Source of the DNA: Leptodactylus fallax
Lineage: Eukaryota; Chordata; Amphibia; Anura; Leptodactylidae
DNA length: 64,000 nucleotides
Assembly: GCA_947044405.1 (NCBI GenBank)
Contig: CAMRHE010000018.1
Span: 3,286,001-3,350,000, forward strand
Direction of reading: 5' to 3'
Part shown: positions 37,419-50,235 of the stretch, piece after piece
How the letters are laid out: each line of letters opens with the position of its first letter
Numbering within the stretch: position 1 is the stretch's first letter
Translations under genes and position numbers: made by a program
The notes under the pieces: model-generated
What the model saw: the letters and a program-made list of their open reading frames with translations, nothing else
Databases searched by the model: none
What the model was told of the DNA's origin: nothing

Positions 37419-40296
37419 GAAACAGTATGCTGTTATCACAGTTTCTAGTTCCTCACCATTAGGCAGTTGCCATCTTGTCTTCTCTTTACAGACATCTTGA
37501 GGAGATTCTGTAACAGTGAGTTGGCTACCAGTGGCAATGGGATGGACTAATGAAGAAAGTGCTAGAAGAAATTGCTCTCTGTGATAAAACCTTGCCACCA
37601 TTCAGACTGAACTGTATTCTGATTGATTTGGCGACCTTCTGATTGTATGTGCAGGTCTGTTTTATTTATGTGTGCTTGTGGTGCTGCCCGCTACTCAGAG
37701 ACTTTGATGCACTCCAGCACTGAAGTGACACACAGTGATTTATTTATCTCTACAAATAGAAATCCAACTCTTAAAGGGGTTTTTCAAGATAAACATATTG
37801 AAGAATTATTCTCAGGATAGGTCATCCAAATGTGATCAGTGGGTTTGCAAGACCTAGGACAACCACAGATCAGCTGTTAAACCTTGCTAGTTGGAAGATT
37901 CAGATAGATCAGATAACTAAAATCTCCAATCCTTAAACATATATTCATGATTGTTTGGATTCCTCAGTGACCAACTCCCTTTACTTTGCAGGATACATGG
38001 CGAAATACAATACGCCTAGGTTCTGCGATCACATTTCCATTTTTCTATTCCTTTACACAAAAAGGAAAAAAGGGCTGGATCTGTGACATTACAGACACGA
38101 ACAATGTTCTATGTACCCCATGGACTATAATGGGGTCGATCTGACAACAAAGGATCTAACTGAAAAACTGCCAAAACTGGTCCTATTTATAGCACAAATC
38201 CACCAAGCACCCACTATTTGGAATGTCAGCACCTATTGGTGGGGGTCAGACAGCTTGAACCTCCACCAACTACTGAAGTGAAGTATTTAGGGTGCATTAC
38301 ATATGGAGTGGTATCCTAGCTGTGATGGATACTAAAACTCACAGAAATCTCCCCAAATCTCTATTTCACTGATTGCCAAGGTCATTTCAATACATAATAA
38401 TCGGTGTTTTGAGCTTTTTAGTAGATTTCCCTTTTAAAAAATGTTTTTCCAGTCTGAATTCAGTTGTGCAATATAAATAAAATATATTTCTTCAAAACTG
38501 AAGGAAGAAAAAAAGCTTTCTTCACATGCCAGATAAGTGTTCACGTTTACATTACCATCCAAATGCTGCATCTAAGTGAAGAAAATATTACAGATACATC
38601 CTTCAACCCCTGTGACTTTATATCACGTTGCTAGGCAACAAAGCTTATAGGTCAGGTGCAGGGACCTTTAGTAAGTCACCATGAAATGGCTAGGCCTTTT
38701 GCATAAATGAAACACATTTGCATGTGTCTCCTGGCATATCAGTATTTCAATAGATTTCTCACTGTGCAATCTGATGTATAGAGTTCATTCTGACAGCTGG
38801 CTGTGACCTTTTGTATTGCACTATTGTACAGATTCCGAAGACCAATGTGATTTCAATTTCTTGCTCGTGGTTTACTGTATTCCAGGTTCATGGTGACAAT
38901 CACTGTTACGCACATATAGACTGACAAGACAGATAATTGCCTATCACAAGCCTTTAGAGGAAATACAGGATATAGAAAAGCTGCTGCAATTTGTTTTGGA
39001 ATCTACGTTAGGCTAAAAAAGATCACTACCATATATATATCTATATCTTTCTACACACACATACATACATACATTTCGAAGTAACACTAAACATGTAACA
39101 CACAAAAAAAAAACCTAAAAAATATCTCAGCAATATTACGTTGCCTCAATCAACAAATAAAACAAAGAAAGTTCCAGGAGCATGCCACGTCATCCATCCT
39201 CCTCTTCACTATCCTGTGTCTGGCTGTAAGATAACTGGCTACAGCAGGAGCCTCCCCCTCCCTCCCGTCTACGGCAGTATGCAGAATAAGCAGCCCTGCA
39301 CTGACTAAGCTCCATCCTTTAGCTGTTGCCCAAATGAAAATGAAACAGATCAGCCGGAGATTAATGATGTGTTTTCTGCAGCATTTCTACAAGATTGTTA
39401 GTTTTAGGGCTTCTTCACAAGACCGTGTTCTGTCTATGAAACACAGTGCCTGTGCGGGCCAAGTTTCCCAGACTGGTCATGGCTGTATCATAACTACTTG
39501 TAATGCAGTGAGCTTCATAACACACATACTGTACTGAACTGACATAAAACTGTCACTAAAAAGGCATTAAGGGAACATTATACGGTGGGAGGATCAGTTA
39601 GCGGGCATTACACTCTATAGTGGCACTAAGAGGGCAATATACTGTGTGTGAAATATGGAGGGGTGCAGCATAGGCAACCTGGCATTTTACCAAACAAGAT
39701 AGCACAGATAGGGGGTGGAACTGTGACATGTGAAGAAGGGGCATGGCATAAAATTTTTATTAGGGGACATTACTTTGCTTGGGGCCCAAGAAATGCCAAA
39801 CTTGTCCCTGAGTATTAGTATCTACAGCATCTAACTACACATAGAGTATTACTACAGCATCATCTTATAGTCAAGTCCGCCATTGTCTTTGGAGAGACAG
39901 TTCTTACATTCTTTCTCCTTGTTATTTCCTCTGTTTGTGGCGATTTTCTTGTAGTATAATATCACAATCTATTGATAAGTAAATTACTTCTTTAATTTAA
40001 GATGGCCCTCCAAGCTCCCCCTTGCTAAGGCTCATCTGCCTCAGTATACAGTATGTATTTCACCAAATGTGCTATCCCAATCCAAATCGGCAGACTCAGC
40101 TATGGCTAAGGACTTTATCTTTTAATTAATATTTGTTAAAAGTTATATTTTATATTTGTTTGTTTCATACCCCAAGCACTCTATGATAATATAGTATGTG
40201 TGGAAATATGTGTGGAAATTACCTGAATCTTGTTCACACTGTTTCACACTGTCAGGCTGAATTCCATTGTTCTGATCCCTCAGAGGATCAGAACAA
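37419..40296. other. ZNF827 intron 4, no gene
   Basis: A TTAAAGGGGTTTTTC terminus lies at 37771, with no clear partner end. Short TA/CATA runs lie at 39033-39074. Nothing else was recognised. Confidence 0.5.
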
Positions 40297-40550
40297 CGGA
40301 CATTAAAAGTGGCAGAATGACTAATACAAATAGACCACTTTTCATTTGCACCCGTCCATACTGACACCAATATTAAACTAAAAACAGAAAGCCGCTTTTT
40401 TTTTGCAGAGGAAAAAAGCACTGCATGTTGTGCTTTTTTCCATCGTTAAACAGATATCCTTCCATTTTTATTTTAACTTTGGTGTCAAAATAGATACAGA
40501 TGGAAAGTGTTCTGGTTTTATCAGTCATTCTGCCACTTTTAACGTCTGAT
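40297..40550. repeat. Palindromic MITE-like element
   Basis: CGGACATTAAAAGTGGCAGA on the left is mirrored by TCTGCCACTTTTAACGTCTG-type sequence on the right. A related piece, GCAACGGACATTAAGTCACG, is at about 59936. Confidence 0.65.
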
Positions 40551-40861
40551 AGTTTGATGGACTAGAAGAATAGACATCCATGTCTGGACTTCCTGAGCCC
40601 ATGATTATCTAGAGAGGCAGGGGAGAACAGTGCCCTACACCTAAGATGAGACAAGGGGTGTATCCAAGACCCCCTAGACTCCTTTAAGACACCGTAGTCA
40701 TATATCATTACTCACTCCCGACAGAGTTTAGCTAATAGGCAGCCAAGGAGTTAGGATACATGTTTTCACTCTCTGCATGTAAACACAAATGCTCTTAGTC
40801 ACCAACAGCAGTCAGAGATCTTGAAACTTATCTGAAATTGCCTAAATGTTTCATATAAGTA

Positions 40862-41117
40862 TTAAACAGGTTTTCTGGGGCCCCAGCAGAGCTGTTGTGC
40901 CCTAGCAACACTGGTATACAGTGGACAGAAACTGCAGCTTTGTTCCTTGATGGTTCTGTCTTTCCATCACTATAGCTTCCAGATCCCAGTGACAGCCGAA
41001 CCAGCTGATCAGTGAGGGGTCCATGTGTTGAGCCCCACCGATCAAATACTAATGGTCTTTCCTGTGGATAGGATATTAGTATAAAAACACCTGGGGGACT
41101 CCAGAGAACCCCTTTAA
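40862..41117. repeat. TTAA-bounded MITE (TTAAAGGGGTTCTCTGG family)
   Basis: The left end reads TTAAACAGGTTTTCTGGGGC. The right end, inverted, reads TTAAAGGGGTTCTCTGGAGT. The interior contains frog-type ATCAGCTG-rich sequence. It has no coding capacity. Confidence 0.65.
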
Positions 41118-41396
41118 GCGAAGGCCACATTTTGCAGAAAAGCTACATTTTTTTCTTGCAGATTTTACTGGTTTCTTGAGCCAAAGCCAGGAATGGATTA
41201 AGCAAAAGGGAGAAGTACATATGATTCCTATTGAAGAAACTCTTGGATTTGGATCAGAAAACCTCATCAAAATCTACAACATAAAAACACAGCTTTTCTG
41301 TAATGTGTGGCCTCAAACAGGGAACCTCTCAGGATGATTTAAAACCACACTAAACCACACACAGGTTCTTACAGACCTGGGTTTAGTGCCCCAAAT

Positions 41397-41687
41397 TGTT
41401 ATAACGTAATCCACAGCCACAATAAAAATAAAAAGATTTACTTACATCGAGAGGAGTCCGATGAGTCTAATCGGACTCATCTCTGGTGCTCTCAGCATTT
41501 GCACTGTTCTTCAGTGAAGACAGAGATGTACACCCTGGCTTCATCGCGCATGCGCCTGATGTCGGGCACTGAAGCTGAGGTGTACTCCTTTGGCTTCACT
41601 GAAGAATTGCATCAGCACGGGGGGTACAGCTGACAGGCGAGTATAAAGCTTTTTTATTTTTAATGTGGCTACGAATTGCATTATAAC
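41397..41687. repeat. Palindromic element with about 39-bp arms
   Basis: GTTATAACGTAATCCACAGC and onward through AATAAAAATAAAAAG is mirrored on the right by CTTTTTTATTTTTAATGTGG and GCATTATAAC. A small inner palindrome, GAGTCCGATGAGTCTAATCG, lies at about 41453. Confidence 0.65.
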
Positions 41688-43690
41688 AGGGTGATTTGGA
41701 ACACTTAACTCTCAATCCATAATGCCCTGTGGTTTAATGTTCCAAATCGCCTTGACAAACTTCCCTTTAAAGAGGTTGTATTATTTTAAAAAGAGTCTGC
41801 TGTTTTCTCCTGAGAGACAGCTTGAACATAGTCTGTTTCTGGTATTGCAGCTCAACCCCATTCACTTGAATAAGAGTGAACTGCAATACCACACACAGCC
41901 CACGGAGAAGAAAAAATAAAATACCACCTATATCATGCTAGTGCGCTGGTAGGGATGATGCAAGGAATCTAAATTCCTGAAAGAGAGCCATCTTTAAATC
42001 CTTTTTGTTTGTAGTGGTAGTCACAGCTAAGATCCTACATAAAGCAATTCTTCTCAGAGAAGGACTTTAAATACATTTATACGTCTACCCTCTAATACAA
42101 TAATATTATGTGGACAATAGTGCTGTATGCTCAGGGTCTACAAAAGTTGCTATTTTTCCCAGAGAAAATGTCAGATGATTAAGGGCAGTATCTAATCACA
42201 GTTCATCATCTAGACAGTTACCTCCTCTTTTTTGCTCTGTCTAAAATGTGATCTTTATATCCATTGAATCCTCTCTCCTGCCTGCATTCAAAGGTCAAAA
42301 GCTCCACACTCTCTAAGGAGCAGGGATCAAGGGACATGCGAACACTAAGCTTTTCCAGGAACACATCGTAAAGCATTAAAGAAAAAGGCAGCGAACAATA
42401 TACTGGAATATTTCCTACTACAAGTCATTTAGCTATGACATTTAGTAACATGCAACGTGGATTTTTCAGTAGCCAATTACCATCCATTTAAGAGCACTGT
42501 CAATCTCTGGAGGCTCCTAATGGTATTTATAATCATCACAGGAACAAAAAAAAAAATAAAAAAAACTGTTCAATTTCAAAAACACCAAAATAGATTTATT
42601 TTAACTATAAATGTGAATTCATTACTGTTCTGCCGCTTTGCCGACTAAACTCTGCCAGCTCATAATTTCAGTAATTTGCTGGAATATGGTTGGTCAAAGG
42701 GTAAATGTAAGAGAGAGAGGGGGGATATTATAGAGCTGCACAATGATCTAGCTTTGAGCAGGAGATAGACTATTATTCACAGTTGTATGGTGGCTTTTCT
42801 AATGGCGTATCAGTAATTTAAACAAAGTTTTAGTGAACCGTCCCCAGCTAGCTAGCCTTTGTCTCCTGGCAATGATGTGTTTAAAGTCGTAGAACGGCTA
42901 TTGTATTTTATGATGTCCAATTTGAAGTATAACCTCTCGACAAGCTTTTAGGTTTTATATTTATACATTTCTCTTTATTTAAGCATTGTAACAATGCACA
43001 CTCTTTCTTCAGCCTATTAGGGATATTATCATCTACTGAAACCGGTCAGACTCTCAGTGTAGTGAATTAGGTTTATCGCATACACAGTAGGTCAAGGCTG
43101 TGAACAGGAGACCATTGGAGACAATTGTTTTGCATCCTAAAGCTTTTCTACTGGTTTTTATAATACCTAGATTGCATCATTTTTCCACTTCTGCTTGTAA
43201 TGTATCCATGGATTTAATAATATCTAAAAGAATCAGTAAAGAAATAATATATAAAATAATCAGTAAATCAACACCAAAAATATGCACAAAGACAAATGGT
43301 ATGGTTAATGTTACATACTGTATGTATCACCTGCAAACTTTTTCTCTGGAGTAATTTTTGCATTTTACTCCTTCATCCACAAAACTTTAAATGGATAGGT
43401 TATAGGTCTTTTTCTAATCCATGACTATAAGACGGTGGTGTGACAACACACCTGAAGACTGTTTCCACGTAAAAACATAAAATGGCCATAGTATGGTAAA
43501 TCAGGAGTAAGAGTGGTTACCAAAGTTTGATAATTGAGTTTCCTTTGCTTACAGAGATGCTTTTAAGCGCTACTTAGACATGGTGGACATTTCTGCAAAA
43601 GTACCATAGGATGTGCAGACAGATATGCAGCATGGAGGGTCAGGGATAGCAGGGCTATGGAGTTGGTAGGCCAAACCACCAACTCTGACT
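41688..43690. other. ZNF827 intron 4, no gene
   Basis: AT-rich intron with an A run near 42548. No recognisable element. Confidence 0.45.
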
Positions 43691-43836
43691 CTAGGTTCAC
43701 ATCTGCGCTTGGGATTCCGTTCTTCGGGTCCACTTGGGGACCCGAAGAACGGAAACCCAATCTGCTGAAAAAGCGGTTACCTGCGGAAAGCGCAACGCAA
43801 TCCCCGAGCGCTCACCGAGTGCAGATGTGAACCTAG
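43691..43836. repeat. MITE with perfect 16-bp ends, CTAGGTTCACATCTGC family
   Basis: CTAGGTTCACATCTGC at the left is exactly mirrored by GCAGATGTGAACCTAG at the right. A second, inner hairpin is formed by TTCCGTTCTTCGGGTCC and GGACCCGAAGAACGGAA around 43716-43756. Confidence 0.8.
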
Positions 43837-44497
43837 CCTTACTCCTATTTTTTCTACAGCCAAACTCTGACTCTTGTGTAAATGACTGACAGCCATGGCC
43901 AGTATCGGCTGTCACTTTTGCAAAAATGGCCACCACAGCAGATTAGAAAAATAGTAATGAGTAAAATAAATATTAATAATAATAATAATAATAATAATGA
44001 TAATAAATACAAATTAAAAAAAAAGTTTGACCATCGCCCTCACTTCTCATTTATATTTTGGAAATCATCTTTGAAGGGGTACCACCAATGGAAGTCATCC
44101 CCTATCCAAAGAAGAGGTGATTATCATCTGATCGATTAAGAGAATGGGGTCTTTGGTCCCTCACTTTTACTGGAGCAGCGGCATCATACAAGCACTGTCA
44201 CCTCATTCTTTTCTTTGGGACTGCCAGAGACAGAAGATGATATATATTCTGCCTCTCTTTGGCAGTCCCACTGGGAGATATAGAGTGGCAGACTGAATAT
44301 GCAGTTACTACTCTTTCTACATAGAGTTACTACCCACCTTCTCATGATCCGAGCAGTCAGACCCAGACTGATCAGACACTTAGTTCTGTGGGGAGAGGAT
44401 AACTTTCCTTTGTAGTATAAAAGATTTAATGGAATGTTTTTAATACTCTATACATAATTAGAAAAAATTAAAATGAAAAGAAATGATTATTTCATAC
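43837..44497. other. ZNF827 intron 4 next to exon 4
   Basis: It contains an AAT-repeat microsatellite at about 43973-43998 and no other recognised element. Confidence 0.55.
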
Positions 44498-44957
44498 CTG
44501 ATAACTTCATCAGAAAATCAGAAGCCATTTTGACAGAGATGTCCTGACTGAAAAGAGACGACGATGGGCAGGTAACAAAGTCCAAAGCATCTTTCAGCTT
44601 CTTGCTGCTGTTGCTGCTAGGTCTATCAGGGAAGGGCATCATGGAGGGGCAGTCATTGTCTTTAGGCTCCTCCTTTATAGGTAGTGAAGTCACAGCTGAA
44701 GAATTGATCTGACTTAAGTTTTCTGGAAGCAATGAGCTTTGCGCAGGTGAGGCACTCCCCTCATCGTGGCTGCCCAAGGAATTATTAAAGGGTGATCCTT
44801 TATTGTCAGTATCACTAGGTTCTTCTTTCACCTTGGCTTCAGCCCGAAGAAAGTGCTGATGGCAGCGCATGTGAAGTTTCAGGCTGAAATGACGCGAAGA
44901 AGTAAAAGGGCAGAGCTGACATTGGAAGGTCTCTCCCCTGTCTTGGTGCTGGTGGAC
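44498..44957 (-). CDS. ZNF827: ZNF827 internal coding exon 4 (finger 3, SUMO-like motifs, QDISVK module)
   Basis: The exon is 460 bases and open throughout. The acceptor is CACCACCAG before 44957 and the donor is GTATGA after 44498. It starts VHQHQDRGETFQCQLC, which supplies the last histidine of finger 2 and then finger 3, with ligands C-x2-C and H-MRC-H. After the finger come two KxE-type motifs, AKVKEEPSD and PIKEEPKD. Both fit the psi-K-x-E sumoylation consensus, but modification is inferred. A serine-rich, probably disordered stretch lies around and between them. The exon ends with LFSQDISVKMASDFLMKLS and one base of a split codon. That ending is closely repeated at the end of exon 5. 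Human ZNF827 has the same order of elements. No frame break was seen. Confidence 0.96.
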
Positions 44958-45743
44958 CTGGTGGTGGAGTCAATTGTAATAAACATTAACCTTCTGTTCT
45001 TCATGTCATAATGCCATATTCAACTGAGACATTTATAGTCACAATGGTTAAAAAAGGATTATCAAATGTACTTCAAGCTTACATGGCAAAAAAAAAAAAA
45101 AAAAAAAAGTTAAACTTTACATGTATAGTACAGTGGAAAATAGAAAGTAATTTTCTGCTTCATTAGAGCTGGATATACAATCAGCTGTATACTGAGCACT
45201 TCCTTCATTTAGAATCTGCCTAGTTTGCTATACTTTGATTTTACTGTGTAGTTTGAGCTTTGGAGGTTCGTTTTAGAAGATTTCAGCTTATATAACAGTC
45301 AGATTAAATGTTATAATAGGATGGAGTCTAAGTTGTGGTAGATATAATACAAAGCGTTTTTAACATAACAACTACTCATTATTATGTGGGTCTCCATTTC
45401 CGAATTTTGCTTAAGACCTGATTAAAATTGCGACCGCAGAGTGGCATGGTGATTGTTCGATGCTACTATGCCCTAGCCACATTCACTTATACCACATGTG
45501 CAGTTTGACATTTAACGTCTACCACCAATAAAACAACTTTTTTTGTATGAATGGTACTAGATAAGACATCTTGTAACAAAAAAGGCTTCTTTCTCCATTA
45601 TTATATCATTACTTTGTGGACTTGATTTTCGTTATTAGTCCATTATTATTTGCATCAATGGGAAGAACATAAGGGCCAGGTCGTGGTGGCAGTGTTTTGC
45701 TAGGTGTATTTTGTAAGTATATTGAAACAATGCAAAATGGCAC
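44958..45743. other. ZNF827 intron 3, nothing recognised
   Basis: AT-rich sequence with an A run at about 45089-45108. Confidence 0.5.
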
Positions 45744-46116
45744 TTAAAGGGGTTTTCCTATTTTATGAGTGTTGATCACTAGGATATGCCATCTCTTTAT
45801 GATCGGTGGAAGTCTAACCTCGGACTCACACCAATCCTGAAAATGAAAAGGGTGCAGCGCTGATATGACTGTTTCTCCTCTGCATAGCATCCTCCCAGCC
45901 ACCTGCTTAGTAGGGAACTGCAGTGTTGCCCCATTCAATTAAATGGGGCCTAATGTAGTTCCTTTTAGCAGCAAGTGCCATTGTGTCAATAAACCAGTGC
46001 TCTGTTCCCTTCTCTTTTCAGGACTGTTTCCCAGAGTTTGGATCCCCACTAATTTTGAGGTGATAGCATATCCTAGCGACATAACATTACTTTATAAAAT
46101 GGAGAAACCCCTTTGA
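45744..46116. repeat. TTAA-bounded MITE in ZNF827 intron 3
   Basis: The left end reads TTAAAGGGGTTTTCCTATTT and the right end, inverted, TTCAAAGGGGTTTCTCCATT. Both ends then contain a CTAGGATATGC block. The element fills a fifth of this short intron. Confidence 0.75.
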
Positions 46117-46827
46117 ATGACTGTGAATGGGTTGTCCAAGATCAGATATTGATGACCTATCACCGATCAGCTGATAGCTATAGCAAAATGTACAGAACCG
46201 GAAGCAGGCAGCTCTGTACACTGAGTAGTGGCCTTGGTGCACAATAGCAGGTCAGCTCCTATTCACCTGAACAGGATCTGAGCTGCAATATCTCAGCCCA
46301 GCCCCTGCACAGTTTACACATCTGTCTGCTTCTGGCTCCATACACTGAGCTCTGAGCAGCTCATTGTGGGGATGCATATACCAGATAATATGATGTTGGT
46401 ACTTAGATGAGCTTTCATTAGTGGCGTTTGACACCAGGTAGCTACTCAGAAGCCAGTTATGTTTAGATATCATGCCAGAGTTAACATCAGTTATCATCTT
46501 TCATAAAGACTAAGTTTCTCAGTATGCCTTAACTGCCGCAAAGAAATTGAAAGCATATTGAAAAAATAAAAGCTGCAAAAAAATGTTGCTTTAAGAAAAC
46601 AGGTTAATACACAGTCTGATGTCAGTGCAGTCAAGCTGGCAACAAGAGTTTTAACAATGTGAAGCATCTACTTGCAATAACAAGGTAGGATACACAGATA
46701 AAAAAACACCTTTCACAGTTTCAAGGCAATCATTGTACACTCGCAATTTCATATCAAAGTCATTTTGTATTGCTAGCACAAAGCCATCTGTAGTTTTCTA
46801 TGAACGGGTATCAAAACATAACCTTAC
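46117..46827. other. ZNF827 intron 3, proximal part
   Basis: It opens with another frog-type repeat (GATATTGATGACCTATCACC at about 46144). Nothing else was recognised up to exon 3. Confidence 0.5.
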
Positions 46828-47000
46828 CTTCATGTGTGATTTTAGATTGTCCTTGCGGGCACAACGAAATGGACATAGTGGACACTGATGGCTTTTCAAA
46901 CCTGTGTGAATCACCATGTGCCTTTTCCAATAACTTTTCCGTTTTATTACTAGTCCACAGATTGGGCATTGGAAAGGTTTACCCACTTCTTCTTCCGGAG
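46828..47000 (-). CDS. ZNF827: ZNF827 internal coding exon 3 (zinc fingers 1 and 2)
   Basis: This exon of 173 bases encodes the first two C2H2 fingers of the N-terminal cluster. The acceptor follows CTCTTGTGAAAG on the minus strand, and the first two bases complete an alanine codon begun by exon 2. The donor is GTAAGG after a lysine codon. Finger 1 contains CPICGLVIKRKSYWKRH and ends with H-x3-H. A TGLKSHQ linker leads to finger 2, CPLCPFRCARKDNLKSH. The last zinc-binding histidine of finger 2 lies in the next exon, so an intron splits the finger. The sequence matches the human protein almost residue for residue, as expected for a DNA-binding module under strong constraint. The phase is 1 at the 5' end and 0 at the 3' end, consistent with both neighbours. 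Confidence 0.97.
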
Positions 47001-47317
47001 CTTTCACAAGAGACATAAAAGAAAGTTAGTTATATTTAGGAGACTATACACCATGTTGCTATATATACCTAAAATTAAAAAGTGCAACTAAATCTTCTAA
47101 CAACTTTTGTTTTTTTGGCAGCATTTACGTCATTAATACATTATTACCATATTTGGCTCCTTTTCTGTGAAATCCTGGGCTAAAATCTACTTTCTTTCCC
47201 TGTTTCTTTATTACGAGCTGAAATCTGTACACACTTCTAAATGAAGCATTGGTCGACGGTCTCATGTCTATTTCAGGAAAGCAGAGGCTTGGGGGGGGGT
47301 CACATCAAACAGCTATA

Positions 47318-48846
47318 AACTGACAGGCAAAAAGGTAACAATGTTTTGAACTTTTGACTTTCAGGCTCCATATCTCACCATCCATATCTCACCATCCACT
47401 ACAGCTTAGAATGTGAGACTACCATCATTTTATAGACAATCATCTTGGCCATCTCATACATACTTGCAACTATTTAGCATATTATTAGTTATGCGGATTC
47501 TTGTTCATGTAACTGCATTGCTACAGTTTTGCTCCATTGCTATTTTGTTAGTATTTTGTAAATCCACCTTTGGCTGTCAGAACTGCCTGAATACTTCCGG
47601 GCATGCTCTCGATCAGATTCAAGCATGGCTCGACCAAGATCCCAGGTCTCTTCTACACATTCCCAAAGTTGGTGCATGCTGGTCGACTCATGTGGGTACG
47701 AATACAGCTTTTTCTTCAACTCTACCTACGTTCGATTGGGATGAGATCTGGGAACAGTGGGGGACAACCCAGGACCTCTACTTCATTGTCATTGAACCAT
47801 TACTTAGTTAATCTCGACGTATGCTTCAGATCTTTGTCTTGTTGGAACATTTTGTTGTCCTCGAGTGTACAAAGTAACTCATCTTGTAGGATACTCACAT
47901 ATAGCTTTAAGCTTTGAGACCACCATTGATCCTAGTCAAGTATCCAATGCCTTTGGCTGTGAAATAACCCCATATCATCAGGCTTCCTCTACCAAACTTG
48001 ACAGTTCCCTCAATTTCTCGATCTGTTAGCCCCCCTTTCCTTTGATTCCTCCAGACCCATCTGCACCCATAAGAGCCCTGTCTATTGACTTTCATCCCAT
48101 CGCTCCAAATCACGCATTTCCAATCTTCTACTGTCCGTTTTTCATACTTTTTTGCAAAGTCAAACCGACGCTTTTTATGATGATCGTGAAGCCGAGGCTT
48201 CTTCACCTTTTTTTCGGGCCGTCATTCCAGACTTGTGTAACGCACGTCACATGGTGCTTGCATGGATGACGGTGATCTCACTATTACAAAGCATACGAGC
48301 CATCTCCACTGCATTGTTTGTTACGCCAGAACTGATAGAGCTTGACCATGTGATGAGTCGACTTGCCTGGACGGACAGACTTCATTTCGTAGTCTTCCAA
48401 CCGTCATGGCACTCACATGATGCAGTTTGCCAATTTTCTCGAGCAAGAGAGCACTATCGATGAGCTGGATGATGCTGTTTCTCTTTTCTTGGGAGATCTT
48501 ATTCTTGGCTGATCCTCAATTTGAACCAGTGACCTTTTGCTTGGGAATCAACCTAATAACATGCTGAGCTATTAGGTAATGTGAGAACAGGTTGTAATTT
48601 GTAGTATACAAGAAGAAAAAGATTTTTCCACCACCAGGAGAAAAACAGTTACAATCCAGTTACATGACAAGAATCTGAATAACTAATCATATGCTTAATA
48701 GTTGCCAGTCCAATTTTTGAATGAGATGGTCAAGAGTATTGGCTATAAAATTATGGTAGTCTCACGTTTGAAGCTGTAGTGGATGGTGAGATATGGAGCA
48801 CGAAAGTCAAAAGTTCAAAACATTGTTACCCTTTTGCTTGTCAGTG
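47318..48846 (-). mobile_element. Divergent Tc1-like element, decayed
   Basis: The terminal repeats are inverted and about 130 bases long: CTGACAGGCAAAAAGGTAAC on the left and CTGACAAGCAAAAGGGTAAC (inverted) on the right. TA adjoins both ends. The left repeat contains a tandem duplication of a 14-base unit, CATATCTCACCATC, absent from the right. The interior holds a transposase relic on the minus strand. It lies in ZNF827 intron 2, only about 320 bases from exon 3. Confidence 0.8.
47907..48206 (-). pseudogene. Tc1-like transposase relic
   Basis: One open stretch, MKKPRLHDHHKKRRFDFAKK, continues through TVEDWKCVIWSDGMKVNRQG to GTVKFGRGSLMIWGYFTAKG. This is the linker and first catalytic block of a Tc1-like transposase. 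The first Asp is kept but WSDE reads WSDG. The VEDWK and SDG-x-x-VWR-type sequence differs from all other copies in the window, so it is a separate family. The N-terminal region and the part with the second Asp and Glu are too broken to read with confidence. Confidence 0.7.
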
Positions 48847-48848
48847 TA

Positions 48849-49408
48849 TCTCAGGAATGTTATAACACAGAACAGTCATTCTAGTGTCATATGGTAGATG
48901 AGATTCTCAGTTTTCATATGACACCAATATTACAGTTCTACTTCTGTATCCAGAGACATCACCAACTGAAAACACAGCTCGGACTGCCTTAACTATATGC
49001 AGCTGCAGTTCCTCCAAATTTTGACTGCAATTTCAACTGGTAATATCTCTAGAAACAGACAGGCAGAACTACAATCTAGGTGCCATATGAAAGCTGAAAC
49101 TCTCATCTTAATGCTTCATTTCAATAAACCCATTCCTTTGTTACACAAGGAGGTAGGCCAAAGTAGCTAGTATTTGGCAGCAGTAGCTTCTCTCCCCTCA
49201 TCAACCTGAAATATTAAGCACATTTACGAGGGAGACACAGACAGACAATCTAATGGGTGGTACTAGCACTGGAAATGCACTAGCACATATGGTTTAAAAA
49301 AAAGAAATGTAAATCATACAAATTGGGTATTCAATACAAAATCCCTTATACCACCTATACCACCTACAGACAAGGGATAACTGATAAATCAACATATGGG
49401 GCCCAGAA

Positions 49409-49442
<34 letters not shown>

Positions 49443-49939
49443 GTTGCTGATATTAACCAGTTAATAAACACACATGGCAAAACCTAGAAAGAAATTAAAG
49501 CTATTGTCAGTCTATGTATTTCATACTGAGGCATTAGGAGCTCCACAAACATCCATTTTGAGGCAAACAATATTCGTTGTCATCTTTAGAAAAAAAATCA
49601 CAGTGCATAGTCTCTTTGACAGGCAAATGTGTCCTCAGGTAACCTCACAATACGCTGAAGATTCTGAGGTTTTCTAATGTTCTGGTGAATAATTCATTTA
49701 CAAGGGCATTTTATTTGCAATATTTAAATATATTTTATACACTGGCTAGAAGTAGCATCAGAGACCACACTTACACAATGTGGTGGACAACAATAAACTC
49801 TGTATTGAAAGCCTGAACCGTATATATATATTGTTTGATTATTATTATAATGGAAGACCATATTGGTACAGAAACAAATAAAGGTTTTCTCTTTTCTATG
49901 TAATCTGTAAGAGTCATCTCAATAAGTGATTATATAGTC
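48849..49939. other. ZNF827 intron 2, no gene
   Basis: An AAT-repeat microsatellite lies at about 49408-49440. The remainder is AT-rich intron without a recognised element. Confidence 0.5.
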
Positions 49940-50235
49940 ATTATTATTTATGTATTTACGTAGCTAGTATGGTTGGAAAAAAAAGATCTATGTCCATCAA
50001 GTTCAACCAGGGGATGGGAAACGTCATGACAGTCTATACATTTCCATAACCATAAATGCTATTTTGCTCTAAAAAGGCATCTAATCCTTTTTTGAAGCTG
50101 TCGGCTGTGACTGGTGTGACCAGCTCCTAGGGTAGGCTATTCCACAGATTCACAGTCCTTACAGTGAAGAAGCCTTGTGGGCTCTTGAGATTAAAACTTT
50201 TTTTCTCATTATTTTTGAGGGGATTTTACATGGAA
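49940..50235 (-). pseudogene. LINE-like 3' end relic (minus strand)
   Basis: On the minus strand from about 50200, FTVRTVNLWNSLP, a stop, then ADSFKKGLDAFL matches the C-terminal LWNSLP and FKK-x-LD-x-F motifs found at the end of several vertebrate retroelement polyproteins. It is followed by TTGAACTTGATGGACATAGA and a short TAGCTACGTA-containing tail, a combination very common in frog genomes. The element type is not certain. Confidence 0.55.
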
